In this document: piece after piece, positions 26,255-35,736 of the stretch
Layout of the letters: each line of letters starts with the position of its first letter
Position numbering within the stretch: position 1 is the stretch's first letter
DNA from: JBKEDC01 sp047972995
Lineage (GTDB): Bacteria; Bacteroidota; Bacteroidia; Bacteroidales; Prolixibacteraceae
Direction of reading: 5' to 3'
Assembly: GCA_047972995.1 (NCBI GenBank)
Contig: JBKEBD010000004.1
Location: 123,612-187,611 of the forward strand
Length of the DNA stretch: 64,000 nucleotides
Notes under the pieces: generated by a model
The model's input: the letters and a program-made list of their open reading frames with translations, nothing else
The model's database searches: none
What the model was told of the DNA's origin: nothing
Position numbers and translations under genes: made by a program

Positions 26255-27634
26255 ATGTCAGAAAAAACAAAATTTTCACAGGCGTTTTGGGTTGCCAATT
26301 TCGCTGAGCTTTTGGAGCGTGCCGCCTATTATGGCGTGTTTATCGATATCACACTTTATCTTTCAAACATTCTTGCTTTCACCGATGTGCAAGCAGCTGC
26401 TATTGCCGGAACATTCTCGGCTCTGCTTTATTTCTTACCCACTTTCGCTGGTGCTGTGGCCGATAAAATCGGTTTTAAACAGTCGTTGGTTCTTGCCTTT
26501 GGCTTGCTCACATTGGGCTACCTTGGTTTAGGAGCTTTCCCTTCAGTTCTAGAAAGTGCTGGCTTGGTTAGCTATGGTAAAGAAATTGTGTTTAGCGGAA
26601 TTGAGCACTCTAATCAACGCTACACGATTATCCCAATCATGGCTTTGATCATCATCGGAGGTAGCTTCATTAAATCGGTAATTACCGGAACTGTTTCGCG
26701 TGAAACTACGGCTGAAAACCGAGCACAAGGGTTTTCTATCTTTTACACCATTGTAAACATTGGTGCTTTCTCTGGGAAAACAGTAGTGAAACCTCTCCGC
26801 GATGCTATGGGCGACTTGGGATATATCTACATCAGCTATTTCTCTGCCGCCATGACATTGGTAGCTTTAATAGCCGTAATTGCATTCTTCAAACCTGTGG
26901 CAGAAGACAAAGGAAGCAAAACTTTTGCCGAAATCTGGCAAGCTTTCATCCGTGTGCTTACCAACGCTCGTTTAATTATCTTGATTGTTATCATCACAGG
27001 TTTCTGGTTGGTGCAACATCAGCTTTATGCCACCATGCCTAAATATGTATTGCGTATGGCAGGTGAAGGCGCATCGCCTAGTTGGTATGCCAACGTGAAC
27101 CCCTTAGTTGTGTTCAGTACTGTGGCACTTATTACCTCGCTGATGAAGAAGAAAACAGCTTTATTTTCGATGACTATCGGTATGTTCATTATGCCTATTT
27201 CCGCTCTTTGTATGGCTGCAGGCAATATATTTTCTCCCGAAGCCGCTATGCCATTTGGTATGCACCCCATCGCTTTCATGATGATTGTGGGTATCGCTTT
27301 CCAAGGATTAGCCGAATCGTTCATTTCGCCTCGCTTTCTTGAGTATTTCTCACTACAAGCACCAAAAGGTGAAGAAGGATTGTATCTTGGTTTTAGCCAT
27401 TTGCACTCTTTCCTTTCGAGTTTATTTGGCTTCATTATGTCGGGTTTCTTGCTCGAAGAGTATTGCCCATCTCCAGCTTTATTTGGTGGACGTACGGAGG
27501 CATGGCACGAAGCTACAGCTCATGCACACTACATTTGGTATTATTTTGGTGCCATCGCTTTAATTTCAGCTATCGCTCTTATTATCTATGGTGTGGTGGT
27601 TAAAAGAATTGACAACAAAGCTGCACAAGCATAA
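26255..27634 (+). CDS. MFS transporter, POT/PTR-like (peptide or related solute:H+ symporter)
   Basis: A 459-residue protein with 12 or more hydrophobic helices. The first helix carries ELLERAAYYG, which matches the E-x-x-E-R proton-coupling motif of the proton-dependent oligopeptide (POT/PTR) family. Other POT-like features are the early GTFSALLYFLPTFAGAVADKIGFKQ loop and a long linker between the two six-helix halves. The likely role is proton-coupled uptake of di- or tripeptides through the inner membrane. The helical hairpin length is normal, though some POT-like proteins carry other solutes. It ends in its own terminator before lysC. Confidence 0.85.
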   Translation: MSEKTKFSQAFWVANFAELLERAAYYGVFIDITLYLSNILAFTDVQAAAIAGTFSALLYFLPTFAGAVADKIGFKQSLVLAFGLLTLGYLGLGAFPSVLESAGLVSYGKEIVFSGIEHSNQRYTIIPIMALIIIGGSFIKSVITGTVSRETTAENRAQGFSIFYTIVNIGAFSGKTVVKPLRDAMGDLGYIYISYFSAAMTLVALIAVIAFFKPVAEDKGSKTFAEIWQAFIRVLTNARLIILIVIITGFWLVQHQLYATMPKYVLRMAGEGASPSWYANVNPLVVFSTVALITSLMKKKTALFSMTIGMFIMPISALCMAAGNIFSPEAAMPFGMHPIAFMMIVGIAFQGLAESFISPRFLEYFSLQAPKGEEGLYLGFSHLHSFLSSLFGFIMSGFLLEEYCPSPALFGGRTEAWHEATAHAHYIWYYFGAIALISAIALIIYGVVVKRIDNKAAQA

Positions 27635-27642
27635 CGCAAACA

Positions 27643-27677
27643 AATAGCGATAGTAAATTCATTCTACTATCGCTATT
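27643..27677. terminator. Terminator after the POT-like transporter
   Basis: AATAGCGATAGTA (27643-27655) pairs exactly with TACTATCGCTATT (27665-27677), then TTAT follows. It begins eight bases after the stop codon. Confidence 0.8.
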
Positions 27678-27709
27678 TTATAATTTCAAGCATATAAATA
27701 AATCAGAAA

Positions 27710-29026
27710 ATGAAAGTCTTTAAGTTTGGTGGAACATCAGTGGGTAGTGTTGAGAACATGAACGCTGTCATGAAACTAGTTACCGACGGAGAACAAAAGA
27801 TTGTGGTGTTATCTGCCATGTCGGGCACAACTAATGCTCTCGTTGAAATTGCTACTTATTTAGCTAGCAAGAACAAAGAAGCTGCTTCTGCAAAGATTGC
27901 TGCACTAGAGAGCAATTATGCGCAAGTTGTTAGTCAACTTTTGCAAGGCGAATACAAGTCAACTGGTGAATTAGCTATCAGAAAAGCCTTCGACACTATT
28001 CGTCAACAAACCGTTGGGGAGTTTAACTGCAAGGTTGGCACCAAAACGATTTTAGCTCAAGGCGAGCTAATTTCTACAGCGCTTTTTACCCAATTAATGC
28101 TTGCCAATGGACATCAAACACAGCTGATTCCTGCTCTTGATTTCATGCGCATTGATGAAGATAAAGCAGCCGATGCACACATCATTGCTCCTCTACTTAA
28201 AGCAACAATTAGCGAGGTAGAGCCTGCTGATTACTATATTACACAAGGTTTTATTTGTAGAAATCATTTAGGTGAAATAGATAACCTACAACGTGGAGGT
28301 TCAGACTATACTGCTTCTTTGATTGGTGCAGCTATTGGAAGTCAAGAAGTGCAAATTTGGACTGATATCGACGGTTTCCACAATAATGATCCTCGTTTTG
28401 TGGAGGGTACAAAAAAAGTTGAGCAACTTTCATTCAACGAAGCTGCTGAGTTGGCATATTTCGGGGCGAAGATTCTACACCCTCAAACGGTTCTTCCTGC
28501 GAAGTTACACAACATTCCTGTGCGCTTGAAAAACACGATGAACCCAAGCGACAGCGGAACGCTTATCACTCGTGAGTCGAGCGGTTCGGGCATTAAAGCT
28601 GTAGCTGCTAAGGATGGTATTATTGCCATTAAGATTCGCTCTTATCGTATGCTTATGGCTTACGGATTTATGCGCACTATCTTTGAAATCTTCGAGAAAC
28701 ACAGAACTCCTGTTGATATGGTAACCACTTCAGAGGTGGCTGTTTCGCTAACTATTGACAATACCGACAAGCTGAGTGAAATTGTGGAAGAGTTGAAACA
28801 TTTTGCTCAAGTAGAAGTGGATACTGACCTTAGTATTGTTTGCATTGTGGGCGATATTATTTCGGAAGAAAACCACTTTGCATCGAAAGTTTTCACTGCT
28901 TTAGAAAATATTCCTGTTCGCATGATTTCTTACGGTGGTAGTAGTCATAACATCTCGGTGTTAGTCTCTACTGAAAATAAACAATGCACCCTTCAAGCAC
29001 TTAGCGACAAGGTGCTTAAAAACTAA
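27710..29026 (+). CDS. lysC: Aspartate kinase (monofunctional)
   Basis: A 438-residue aspartokinase that phosphorylates L-aspartate, the first step to lysine, threonine, methionine and diaminopimelate. The N-terminal KFGGTSVGSVENM motif, the GRGGSDYTA-type loop (LQRGGSDYTASLIGAA) and the C-terminal pair of ACT domains (about residues 300-438) are present. No homoserine dehydrogenase domain follows, so it is not the ThrA fusion. In many Bacteroidota this gene is next to lysA; here the neighbour on that side is a convergent folK. It ends at a bidirectional terminator. Confidence 0.96.
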   Translation: MKVFKFGGTSVGSVENMNAVMKLVTDGEQKIVVLSAMSGTTNALVEIATYLASKNKEAASAKIAALESNYAQVVSQLLQGEYKSTGELAIRKAFDTIRQQTVGEFNCKVGTKTILAQGELISTALFTQLMLANGHQTQLIPALDFMRIDEDKAADAHIIAPLLKATISEVEPADYYITQGFICRNHLGEIDNLQRGGSDYTASLIGAAIGSQEVQIWTDIDGFHNNDPRFVEGTKKVEQLSFNEAAELAYFGAKILHPQTVLPAKLHNIPVRLKNTMNPSDSGTLITRESSGSGIKAVAAKDGIIAIKIRSYRMLMAYGFMRTIFEIFEKHRTPVDMVTTSEVAVSLTIDNTDKLSEIVEELKHFAQVEVDTDLSIVCIVGDIISEENHFASKVFTALENIPVRMISYGGSSHNISVLVSTENKQCTLQALSDKVLKN

Positions 29027-29061
29027 CAGGGAAAATTCCTCAAAGGGACCCCAAGAATAGA

Positions 29062-29113
29062 AAAAGTTCCTAAGTGGCCTAACGCTGAATGCGAGGTACA
29101 CTTAGGAACTTTT
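29062..29113. terminator. Bidirectional terminator between lysC and folK
   Basis: AAAAGTTCCTAAGTG (29062-29076) pairs exactly with CACTTAGGAACTTTT (29099-29113) across a 22-base loop, followed by a T-rich stretch on the plus strand. Confidence 0.82.
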
Positions 29114-29158
29114 ATTTTTACTAAATTTCTTAATTCGAAAATCCTACATAGAGAATTT

Positions 29159-29653
29159 CTACCTATATTTTTCTACTGCCGTTGCTTGTAGCTTGTCTTC
29201 ACATTCGACTAGCAATTGTTCAATGGTCTTTTGAAACTTTGGATGCACAACATCTGACGCAATTTCATACAAAGGTACAAGCACAAAACGACGATTAATC
29301 ATGCGTGGGTGCGGCAATTGTAGGTTATCTTCCTCTAAACACAAGTCGTCGTAAAACAACAAATCTATATCGATGGTGCGCGATGCATATCGTTCTTCCC
29401 CACGCACTCTACCCAATTCGTTTTCAATCGATTTGGTAATTTGCAATACTCCTTGCGGAGTCTTCTCGGTTTCAATAACGAGCACCTGATTCCAGAACAA
29501 ATCATCGGCTTCAAATCCCCAAGGTTCAGTTTCAAAGATTGATGAGGTGTTTAGCAATGTTCCGAGCTCTTCAGTTAATCGACCTGTGGCTTGATTAAAG
29601 ATTGCTTGTTTATCACCTAAATTCCCCCCCAACAATAAATACAGTGTATGCAT
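29159..29653 (-). CDS. folK: 2-amino-4-hydroxy-6-hydroxymethyldihydropteridine pyrophosphokinase
   Basis: A 164-residue HPPK that transfers pyrophosphate from ATP to the pterin precursor of folate. Family hallmarks: LLLGGNLGDK at the N-terminus, ETEPWGF, NQVLVIET, and the metal/ATP motif RTIDIDLLFYDD followed by LPHPRMINRRFVLVPL. The ATG overlaps the ispG stop codon by one base (TAATG), so translation is probably coupled. Length is normal. Confidence 0.96.
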   Translation of the reverse strand: MHTLYLLLGGNLGDKQAIFNQATGRLTEELGTLLNTSSIFETEPWGFEADDLFWNQVLVIETEKTPQGVLQITKSIENELGRVRGEERYASRTIDIDLLFYDDLCLEEDNLQLPHPRMINRRFVLVPLYEIASDVVHPKFQKTIEQLLVECEDKLQATAVEKYR

Positions 29654-31509
29654 TATTCAATATCCCTCCAATCGTTGTTTTCTCTTATCAGTGCTTCCAA
29701 CTCTTCCACGGCATTTTCATAGGGAATATGCCGTTTCATGAGTTTTTGTCCTTTATAGAGGTTTATTTTTTCATTACCAGCACCCACAAAACCATAATCT
29801 ACATCACCCATCTCACCGGGACCATTCACAATACAACCCATAACTCCAATTTTCAAATGGTTGAGGTGATTGAAATGCTCTTTCACTCTTCGCGTGGTTT
29901 CTTGCAAATGGAACAGTGTTCTACCACAACCCGGACAGCTAATAAATTCGGTTTTCGACACACGCATACGAGCGGCTTGAAGCAATGAGAAGCTCAAATC
30001 TTTTAGATCGGTCATAGTGGTGCTGTTGTCTGCATTCGTTAAGCAAATACCATCACCATAGCCATCGAGCAACAATCCACCTAAATCAATGGCAGCTTTG
30101 ATTTGCAAATCTTCTAGGTTTTGCTCATTGTAGGCACGCATCAACACGATGGGCACTTGCCAAATGTGCGATTCTAATGCCATGAAGAAAGCGCGCATTT
30201 CGGCTAATGGGTTTTTATTGAAGCTTTCAAGCAAAATGACGGTTTTGCGTGTTTGCTTCAGTTTGGTCATAATCTCTGGGTTCTTATCCATGAAGCGCTC
30301 AAACTCTTGCTTATCAGTTCTGATGAATTTCATCTGCCCCCAATGGCTACCACCAAATAAGTATTCTTCGAGCGAAAGAATAGGGTAAGAATTTCCTTCA
30401 ATATCTAATATTTCATCGTCTTTCAAGAAATAATCGGGCACTTGATGTGTGCGCATGGGCAAGATTTCGGATAGGTTTCGTTCTCCTAAATCGGAAATAA
30501 CCACGGGCACTTGATCACCACCCATTTTCATGACCGGACGAGTTTCTCGTTTTTCGTATTCAAATGGATTTCCTTGTGCAAACAACGGTGCTTTTATCGG
30601 TGCATGACCTCGGTAAGAGGTTATGTGTGAAATTATTTTCTTCGCAACAGGCACTTCTCTTGCCGGATCTTCGGTGAGCGATACTCGAATGGTGTCGCCA
30701 ATGCCATCTGCTAGCAATACACCAATGCCCACTGCCGATTTAATACGACCATCTTCGCCTTCGCCTGCTTCTGTAACGCCTAAGTGGAACGGGAAATTCA
30801 TTTCTTCCACTCGCATACGCTTGTTGAGCAAACGAGCGGTGTAAACCATTGTTCTAGCATTGCTCGATTTGATAGACACCACCACATTGTTGAAATCTAC
30901 TTTCTTACAAATGCGCAGGAATTCAAGCACCGATTCGCTAATACCTGCTGGGGTATCGCCATATCTGCTCATGATGCGGTCGGAAAGCGAACCTTGATTA
31001 GCCCCGATGCGCAATGCCGTGTTTGTTTTCTTCAATTCGGCTAAGAAGAGAATGAAAAGCTCTTCGATTTTCATCAACTCTTCTTTATATTCCTCATTGG
31101 TATAGATGTGATGTGCAAATGTTGCTCTGCCATCATAAAAGTTTCCGGGGTTTACACGCACCTTATCTACATATAGTGCTGCTATTAACCCCAGGGCTGG
31201 CGTGAAGTGAATATCGGCCACTAGTGGCGTGTTGTATCCTCTATTCACGAGCTCTTCTTTTATGTTTTTCAGATTTTCAGCATCGGCTTTGCTTTTCACA
31301 GTAAGGCGCACCAAGTCGCCCCCAGCTTTTACTATGCGGATGATTTGGTCAACACAGGCATCGGTGTCACTTGTTTTTGTGTCTGTCATCGATTGAACTC
31401 GAATAGGCACATTACTTCCTAGGTTTAACTCTCCAATCTGTACTTGAGTAGTAATCTGACGTTGGTATTTTGTTAGATCTTCTACGTATTTGAAATTTTG
31501 ATCTTCCAT
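29653..31509 (-). CDS. ispG: 4-hydroxy-3-methylbut-2-en-1-yl diphosphate synthase, long Bacteroidota form
   Basis: A 618-residue IspG/GcpE, much longer than the 370-residue E. coli enzyme because of the insert domain (about residues 280-500) typical of Bacteroidota, chlamydiae and plants. It converts MEcPP to HMBPP with a 4Fe-4S cluster, in the non-mevalonate isoprenoid route. Cluster cysteines are in the C-terminal SCPGCGRTLF and GCIVNGPGEM motifs. The start at 31509 is chosen over the upstream in-frame ATG at 31542, because the promoter -7 box (31547-31540) places transcription start downstream of that earlier codon. It is coupled to folK. Confidence 0.95.
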   Translation of the reverse strand: MEDQNFKYVEDLTKYQRQITTQVQIGELNLGSNVPIRVQSMTDTKTSDTDACVDQIIRIVKAGGDLVRLTVKSKADAENLKNIKEELVNRGYNTPLVADIHFTPALGLIAALYVDKVRVNPGNFYDGRATFAHHIYTNEEYKEELMKIEELFILFLAELKKTNTALRIGANQGSLSDRIMSRYGDTPAGISESVLEFLRICKKVDFNNVVVSIKSSNARTMVYTARLLNKRMRVEEMNFPFHLGVTEAGEGEDGRIKSAVGIGVLLADGIGDTIRVSLTEDPAREVPVAKKIISHITSYRGHAPIKAPLFAQGNPFEYEKRETRPVMKMGGDQVPVVISDLGERNLSEILPMRTHQVPDYFLKDDEILDIEGNSYPILSLEEYLFGGSHWGQMKFIRTDKQEFERFMDKNPEIMTKLKQTRKTVILLESFNKNPLAEMRAFFMALESHIWQVPIVLMRAYNEQNLEDLQIKAAIDLGGLLLDGYGDGICLTNADNSTTMTDLKDLSFSLLQAARMRVSKTEFISCPGCGRTLFHLQETTRRVKEHFNHLNHLKIGVMGCIVNGPGEMGDVDYGFVGAGNEKINLYKGQKLMKRHIPYENAVEELEALIRENNDWRDIE

Positions 31510-31817
31510 TTCTATTCTGTGCTTTCTTTTGCGCTCTTGCAAAATTAAGTTAAAGTTAATAAGGACAAAATTCTAAGCCTTAATATTTTTTATCTAAGCA
31601 TTAATTTTTAAACACCACTTGAACAATTGTATCCACATTAAGTTCGATAAGCTACTACAAACCAAAGACTAATGTAAGTATTGATAAAGATCAATCGACA
31701 TATATATTTTTTTCAACAACTACCTCCTGAAAAGCGAGACTTTCTTGAGTTGGGCTTAAATTGCCCTATTGTGGTTGAATAACGCAAGGATTAAACCCTA
31801 CAAGCTACGCGAGCAAC
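31510..31817. other. Intergenic region upstream of ispG
   Basis: Apart from the ispG promoter, this 308-base stretch is AT-rich. It would also hold the 3' end of the beta-propeller lipoprotein transcript's neighbour region. I see no gene, RNA or strong repeat in it. Confidence 0.35.
31540..31569 (-). promoter_or_regulatory. Promoter of ispG-folK
   Basis: On the minus strand TTTG (31569-31566) and TAATTTTG (31547-31540) are spaced by 18 bases, close to the Bacteroidota consensus. Transcription would begin near 31534, giving a leader of about 25 bases. Confidence 0.6.
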
Positions 31818-33095
31818 TCAAGACACCTCTAACACTTGCACCCAAGTGGGCTGAATATTTTCATCTTTTCCTTCACCATCAATTTGCGATACATTTTGGT
31901 TGAAAATATGTAATTGTTGCTTAGCTTTCCAAAGTTCGGAGTCGATACTAGGTTCCCAATGCCCCACTGCTTCTGATGATAAATCTTGTACTTGCCATCG
32001 TTTGCGTTTTTGGCTATAGGTGGCTAGGCTTACCTTGTTTCCTCGCTCTTCATCGCGAAACACCAAATAGATGGATTGATTATGTACTAGTATTTCTGGT
32101 CGAGAAATGGGGATACGCTTCGTGCCCCCACCTGCTAGATTAAAATCTTCGGTTCTGAAATTGGTATTGATAAGTCGCCAATTTCCTTCGGTGTGATATA
32201 CTACTTTGTATTGTGTGATACTATCGGAATTCCAATAGTTCACCACATAAGGGTTTCCTTCAGCATCGGCACTCATGGAGGTTTGATTCATGAGATTTGA
32301 ATTTTGCGGAATGTGCCAAGCTATTTCTGAAGATTGCTGGGTGATAGGCAATTCGTAATACTCATCGTTTGAGTTTTTCCATGTGATTCCGCCATCTGAC
32401 GAATAGGCATAACAAATGTCATGATTGGTTTCTACTAACCATGATTCGCGCCAAGTCCACGTTAGGTGTATGTTTCCTTTCACATCGGTGCACATTTGCC
32501 AATAGGCATTGCGTTTGCCTTCGCCATCGATGAGGTTATTATGAAGTTGCACCCACGATTTTGTTGCGCAATCGTAACGATTCATCACCATATTTCCATG
32601 CCCTGAGCCGCCATCGCGGTAGCAAAAAATGAGATTCCCATCGGCAAGCTGATAAAATTCAGGATAGGTAACTACTTGTTCAAGGTCACCTGTCATGGTG
32701 TCGAGGCGCTGAAAATCAACACCTAACGGCTCTGTGCTTCGAGCATAACGAAGTGCATTATTATGATGATCCCAACTGAGGTGCAGAAATCCGTCGCCAT
32801 CGGTCATGATGGAAATACTGTTATGGGCATCGTTGACATTGCCTGTGAAGCCTGTGTTTTTCAACTCCCATTCGTTGGAATCAAGCTTGCGCTTTGCCAC
32901 AATTACCTGCGCATGGTCATCGTAATAGGCAGCAAACTGATAATCGCCATGGGTAACGAGTGAATTTTTGCGGAATTTCACCACATTCACCGAATTTCTA
33001 CTCCATCCTTTGCCTATGTTTACTTCTTTCACTTCTGCCGTTCGACAAGATGCGAATAACATCACCAATAATAAGGTATGTAAAATGTATCTCAT
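31818..33095 (-). CDS. BNR-4 type seven-bladed beta-propeller lipoprotein (candidate carbohydrate-active enzyme)
   Basis: A 425-residue lipoprotein: MRYILHTLLLVMLFASC ends in a good lipobox with Cys17. The body is a propeller with repeated beta motifs; the segment DAHNSISIMTDGDGFLHLSW followed by DHHNNALRY is the signature of the BNR_4 group. That group, from established knowledge, includes ulvan lyases (PL24, PL25), rhamnose-glucuronate lyases (PL27) and GH145 rhamnosidases, which all act at rhamnose-uronate linkages with a catalytic His. The conserved double His here fits but does not prove activity. It has no neighbour in the same pathway closer than the rha/uxu operon 17 kb away. A signal for surface export cannot be decided. 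Confidence 0.75.
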   Translation of the reverse strand: MRYILHTLLLVMLFASCRTAEVKEVNIGKGWSRNSVNVVKFRKNSLVTHGDYQFAAYYDDHAQVIVAKRKLDSNEWELKNTGFTGNVNDAHNSISIMTDGDGFLHLSWDHHNNALRYARSTEPLGVDFQRLDTMTGDLEQVVTYPEFYQLADGNLIFCYRDGGSGHGNMVMNRYDCATKSWVQLHNNLIDGEGKRNAYWQMCTDVKGNIHLTWTWRESWLVETNHDICYAYSSDGGITWKNSNDEYYELPITQQSSEIAWHIPQNSNLMNQTSMSADAEGNPYVVNYWNSDSITQYKVVYHTEGNWRLINTNFRTEDFNLAGGGTKRIPISRPEILVHNQSIYLVFRDEERGNKVSLATYSQKRKRWQVQDLSSEAVGHWEPSIDSELWKAKQQLHIFNQNVSQIDGEGKDENIQPTWVQVLEVS

Positions 33096-33212
33096 ATTTA
33101 TTCTTCAATTCGCCACAACGCCCCACTTCGATAGATTATTTGGGACGCGATTCTTCATTTTGGCTTTGCAGCCTCTAAAGTAAGGCGAAAATTTGGAAAT
33201 GCCAAGAAGTAG

Positions 33213-33734
33213 TAAACGGAGTTTTTAGATAAGCCTTCAGCACAGGATTTATTTTGAAACAAATCTTGTGCCAAGGTTGATATTTTCTCGCCATTGGTAA
33301 ACAACACAGAGCTTCGACTCATTAAACTAAGCTCATTTGCATTAGAAAAAAAGTATTCTGCTGGTCAGATAGCTTGTATTTTTGTTGAGAAAAAGGATAA
33401 ATCAGACAATCCACTTGCATTTTTTACTTTTAATAGCCGCAATTGATTGATGAATAAATACAAGTAGAATATTAAAAACCTATGAAATAGTCAAATGCGA
33501 AAAAATGCAAGAAAAACCATTTGCTATGCATTAAAAATACAAAACAGACTTTCAGTCCCTAGTCACGAATGCTTACTGTGAAAGTTTTCCCGACTAACCT
33601 ATTCTCTTAAACATCATTCATAAAAACAGCTCAATGTGGAAATTGGCTGATTATCAATTCACAATTCCTAATTGTTTTATATTTTTGTAATTGAACTACT
33701 AACCTGAAGCAAAATCTTATCCGAAACTCAGGTT
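33213..33734. repeat. Degenerate or split family A element
   Basis: The left half (33213-33260, gataagccttcagcacagga) matches the inner left part of the family A element, and the right end (33701-33734) carries the intact right terminus with CTTATCCGAAACTCAGGTT. The 440 bases between have no match to the other copies; they contain the reverse complement of CAACAAAAATACAAG (33373-33387) and several aaatgcaag motifs. Either one element was split by another insertion or two fragments lie side by side. Confidence 0.55.
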
Positions 33735-33736
33735 AT

Positions 33737-33925
33737 TACGATAAATATTGCGATGTAATCAACACCGAAACCTCTATTCAAGATGACGCCAAAGAGGAAG
33801 ACAGAGAAGAGGGACGAGAAGAAGAAAAACTCCGTATCGAACAAATGCTAAATGCCGACGGAATGTCCACCAACATGATTACAAAATACACGGGTCTTTC
33901 CGAAAACGAAATTGAAGCAATATAA
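33737..33925 (+). pseudogene. C-terminal remnant of an Rpn family nuclease/transposase
   Basis: A 62-codon open frame without a start reads YDKYCDVINTETSIQDDAKE and ends MITKYTGLSENEIEAI before a TAA stop. The charged E/R/K-rich linker and the final 'GMS...I.KYTGLS..EIE' motif are the typical tail of Rpn/PD-(D/E)XK recombination-promoting nucleases, which are abundant in Bacteroidota. The catalytic domain is gone: the reading frame is cut two bases after the right end of a family A element, so the insertion or an associated deletion removed the rest. Confidence 0.75.
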
Positions 33926-34073
33926 CGCTTGAAAACACATAACTTTTACTCTGTTCGAATTAAAGGATTGACTTCCCCCAAAAATCAAAGATGCCCGACT
34001 CCCAAAGGAGTACAGACATCTTCTTGCTTGCAAAAGCATTACATTTTAATTGTGGCACGTAGATTCTAGAACC

Positions 34074-34321
34074 AAACGCCCGTTTTGTCTTATCCCACAA
34101 ATTTAAAGAATGTTTTTTAGTTTTTTTCGAATTTTAATTCTTTTCTACGTCTCCGACTAATTTTATATGAACGTTCATTTTGTATTGATTGTCAAACATA
34201 TTGAAGTTTGATGATAAGTTTTTTATGAACGTTCAATATAAAACAAACAGAAGACCTAAAAAGGTTTAAAATCCTAGAGATTTATTCTTTAAATTTGTGG
34301 GATAAGACAAAACGGGCGTTT
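34074..34321. repeat. 248-base MITE-like element with perfect 38-base inverted ends (family B)
   Basis: The ends 34074-34111 and 34284-34321 are exact reverse complements (outer sequence AAACGCCCGTTTTGTCTTAT). Inside, a second pair of inverted repeats (ttttatatgaacgttcat and atgaacgttcaatataaaa), each with the palindrome AACGTT, encloses a third short stem (TCAAAC/GTTTGA). The whole element can fold into one long hairpin. It has no open frame of note. No clear target duplication is visible at the edges (acc on the left, act on the right). Confidence 0.85.
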
Positions 34322-34441
34322 ACTAATGGAATCTAAGAGATGCTGAAATAAAAGCCACACAAACTACATTCTTAGTAGAAAATCATTATTTTCGCATCTT
34401 AATGTTTATTCCCATTATGGGGATTAAAAAAAGATACTATT

Positions 34442-35593
34442 ATGAGCGAACATCACGACGACCACCATCACGTGGAGAATAGCGAAAAATATATGGGACT
34501 GACTGTAAATGGTGGCATTGAGCAGCCCAAATCTTACGACGATAATGCCATTGCTCGATTCCTTCAGCATAAGAAACGGAAAGCACCCACGCTAGACCAA
34601 TATATAGAGGGTATATTAGCTGGCGACCGCACGATTTTAAGTCAAGCGGTAACATTAGTAGAAAGCTCGAAAAAAGAGCACTACGACATGGCGCAACAAA
34701 TCATTGAGCGATGCTTGCCACACAGTGGAAAATCTATTCGCATTGGCATTACAGGTGTGCCCGGTGTGGGAAAAAGCACTACCATTGAGGCATTGGGGAA
34801 ACACGTAACCGACCAAGGACATCAACTTGCGGTACTTGCCATCGACCCTAGTAGTGAACGAAGCAAAGGGAGTATTTTAGGCGACAAAACACGCATGGAA
34901 GAGCTTTCTAGCAACAAAAATGCCTACATTCGTCCTTCTCCATCGGCAGGTTCGCTAGGTGGAGTAGCACGTAAAACTCGGGAAACTATTATTTTGTGTG
35001 AAGCGGCAGGATTCGATGTGATTTTCATTGAAACTGTGGGGGTTGGACAAAGTGAAACTGCCGTACATTCTATGGTTGATTTCTTCCTCTTACTCATGCT
35101 TTCGGGTGCTGGCGATGAGCTGCAAGGCATTAAACGTGGTATTATGGAAATGGCAGATGCTATTACGATTAACAAAGCCGATGGCGACAATATAGAGCGT
35201 GCAGAAATGGCACGCGTACAGTATATGAATGCACTTCACCTCTTCCCGCCCACCCTTTCGGGCTGGACACCACAGGTGCTCACCAGCTCGGCTTACAAGG
35301 GCACCGGCATTGCCGAAGTGTGGAAAACAGCAACCGACTACATGAGCCACACCAATCAAAGCGGCTATTTCCAAGAGCGACGAAGCGAACAAGCAAAATA
35401 TTGGATGTATGAAACTATTAATGAACAATTGCGTTCGAACTTCTATCTTAACGACCAGATAAAGAGCCTCATTACAACAAAAGAAAGTCAAGTACTGAAC
35501 GATGAATTAAGTTCATTTGTTGCAGCTAAACAATTATTAGACACCTATTTTTCAATCACAAAAAAATTAAAATCGTTAAACGCGAAAGTGTAA
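34442..35593 (+). CDS. meaB: Methylmalonyl-CoA mutase-associated GTPase
   Basis: A 383-residue G3E GTPase of the MeaB/ArgK group. It guards and reloads adenosylcobalamin in methylmalonyl-CoA mutase, part of the propionate/succinate pathway. The Walker A motif GVPGVGKS is at residues 105-112, followed by the Mg-binding DPSSERSKGSILGDKTRM, switch III-like RPSPSAGSLGGVARKTRE, the Walker B ETVGVGQSE and the base motif NKAD. The N-terminus (MSEHHDDHHHVEN) is unusually rich in His and Asp, a possible metal-binding tail. The mutase genes (often adjacent) are not in the window. Confidence 0.96.
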   Translation: MSEHHDDHHHVENSEKYMGLTVNGGIEQPKSYDDNAIARFLQHKKRKAPTLDQYIEGILAGDRTILSQAVTLVESSKKEHYDMAQQIIERCLPHSGKSIRIGITGVPGVGKSTTIEALGKHVTDQGHQLAVLAIDPSSERSKGSILGDKTRMEELSSNKNAYIRPSPSAGSLGGVARKTRETIILCEAAGFDVIFIETVGVGQSETAVHSMVDFFLLLMLSGAGDELQGIKRGIMEMADAITINKADGDNIERAEMARVQYMNALHLFPPTLSGWTPQVLTSSAYKGTGIAEVWKTATDYMSHTNQSGYFQERRSEQAKYWMYETINEQLRSNFYLNDQIKSLITTKESQVLNDELSSFVAAKQLLDTYFSITKKLKSLNAKV

Positions 35594-35736
35594 GAATAAC
35601 TCGCGTAGCACACACAATTTTCAAACTTAATGCCTTGAAAAAATTAAGAGGCAAAGAATGAAACCCGAAAAAACTTCGCTCTTGTTTCTTCACATCAATA
35701 CACACTTAAATACTTAATACTCAAAATTACAATTAA

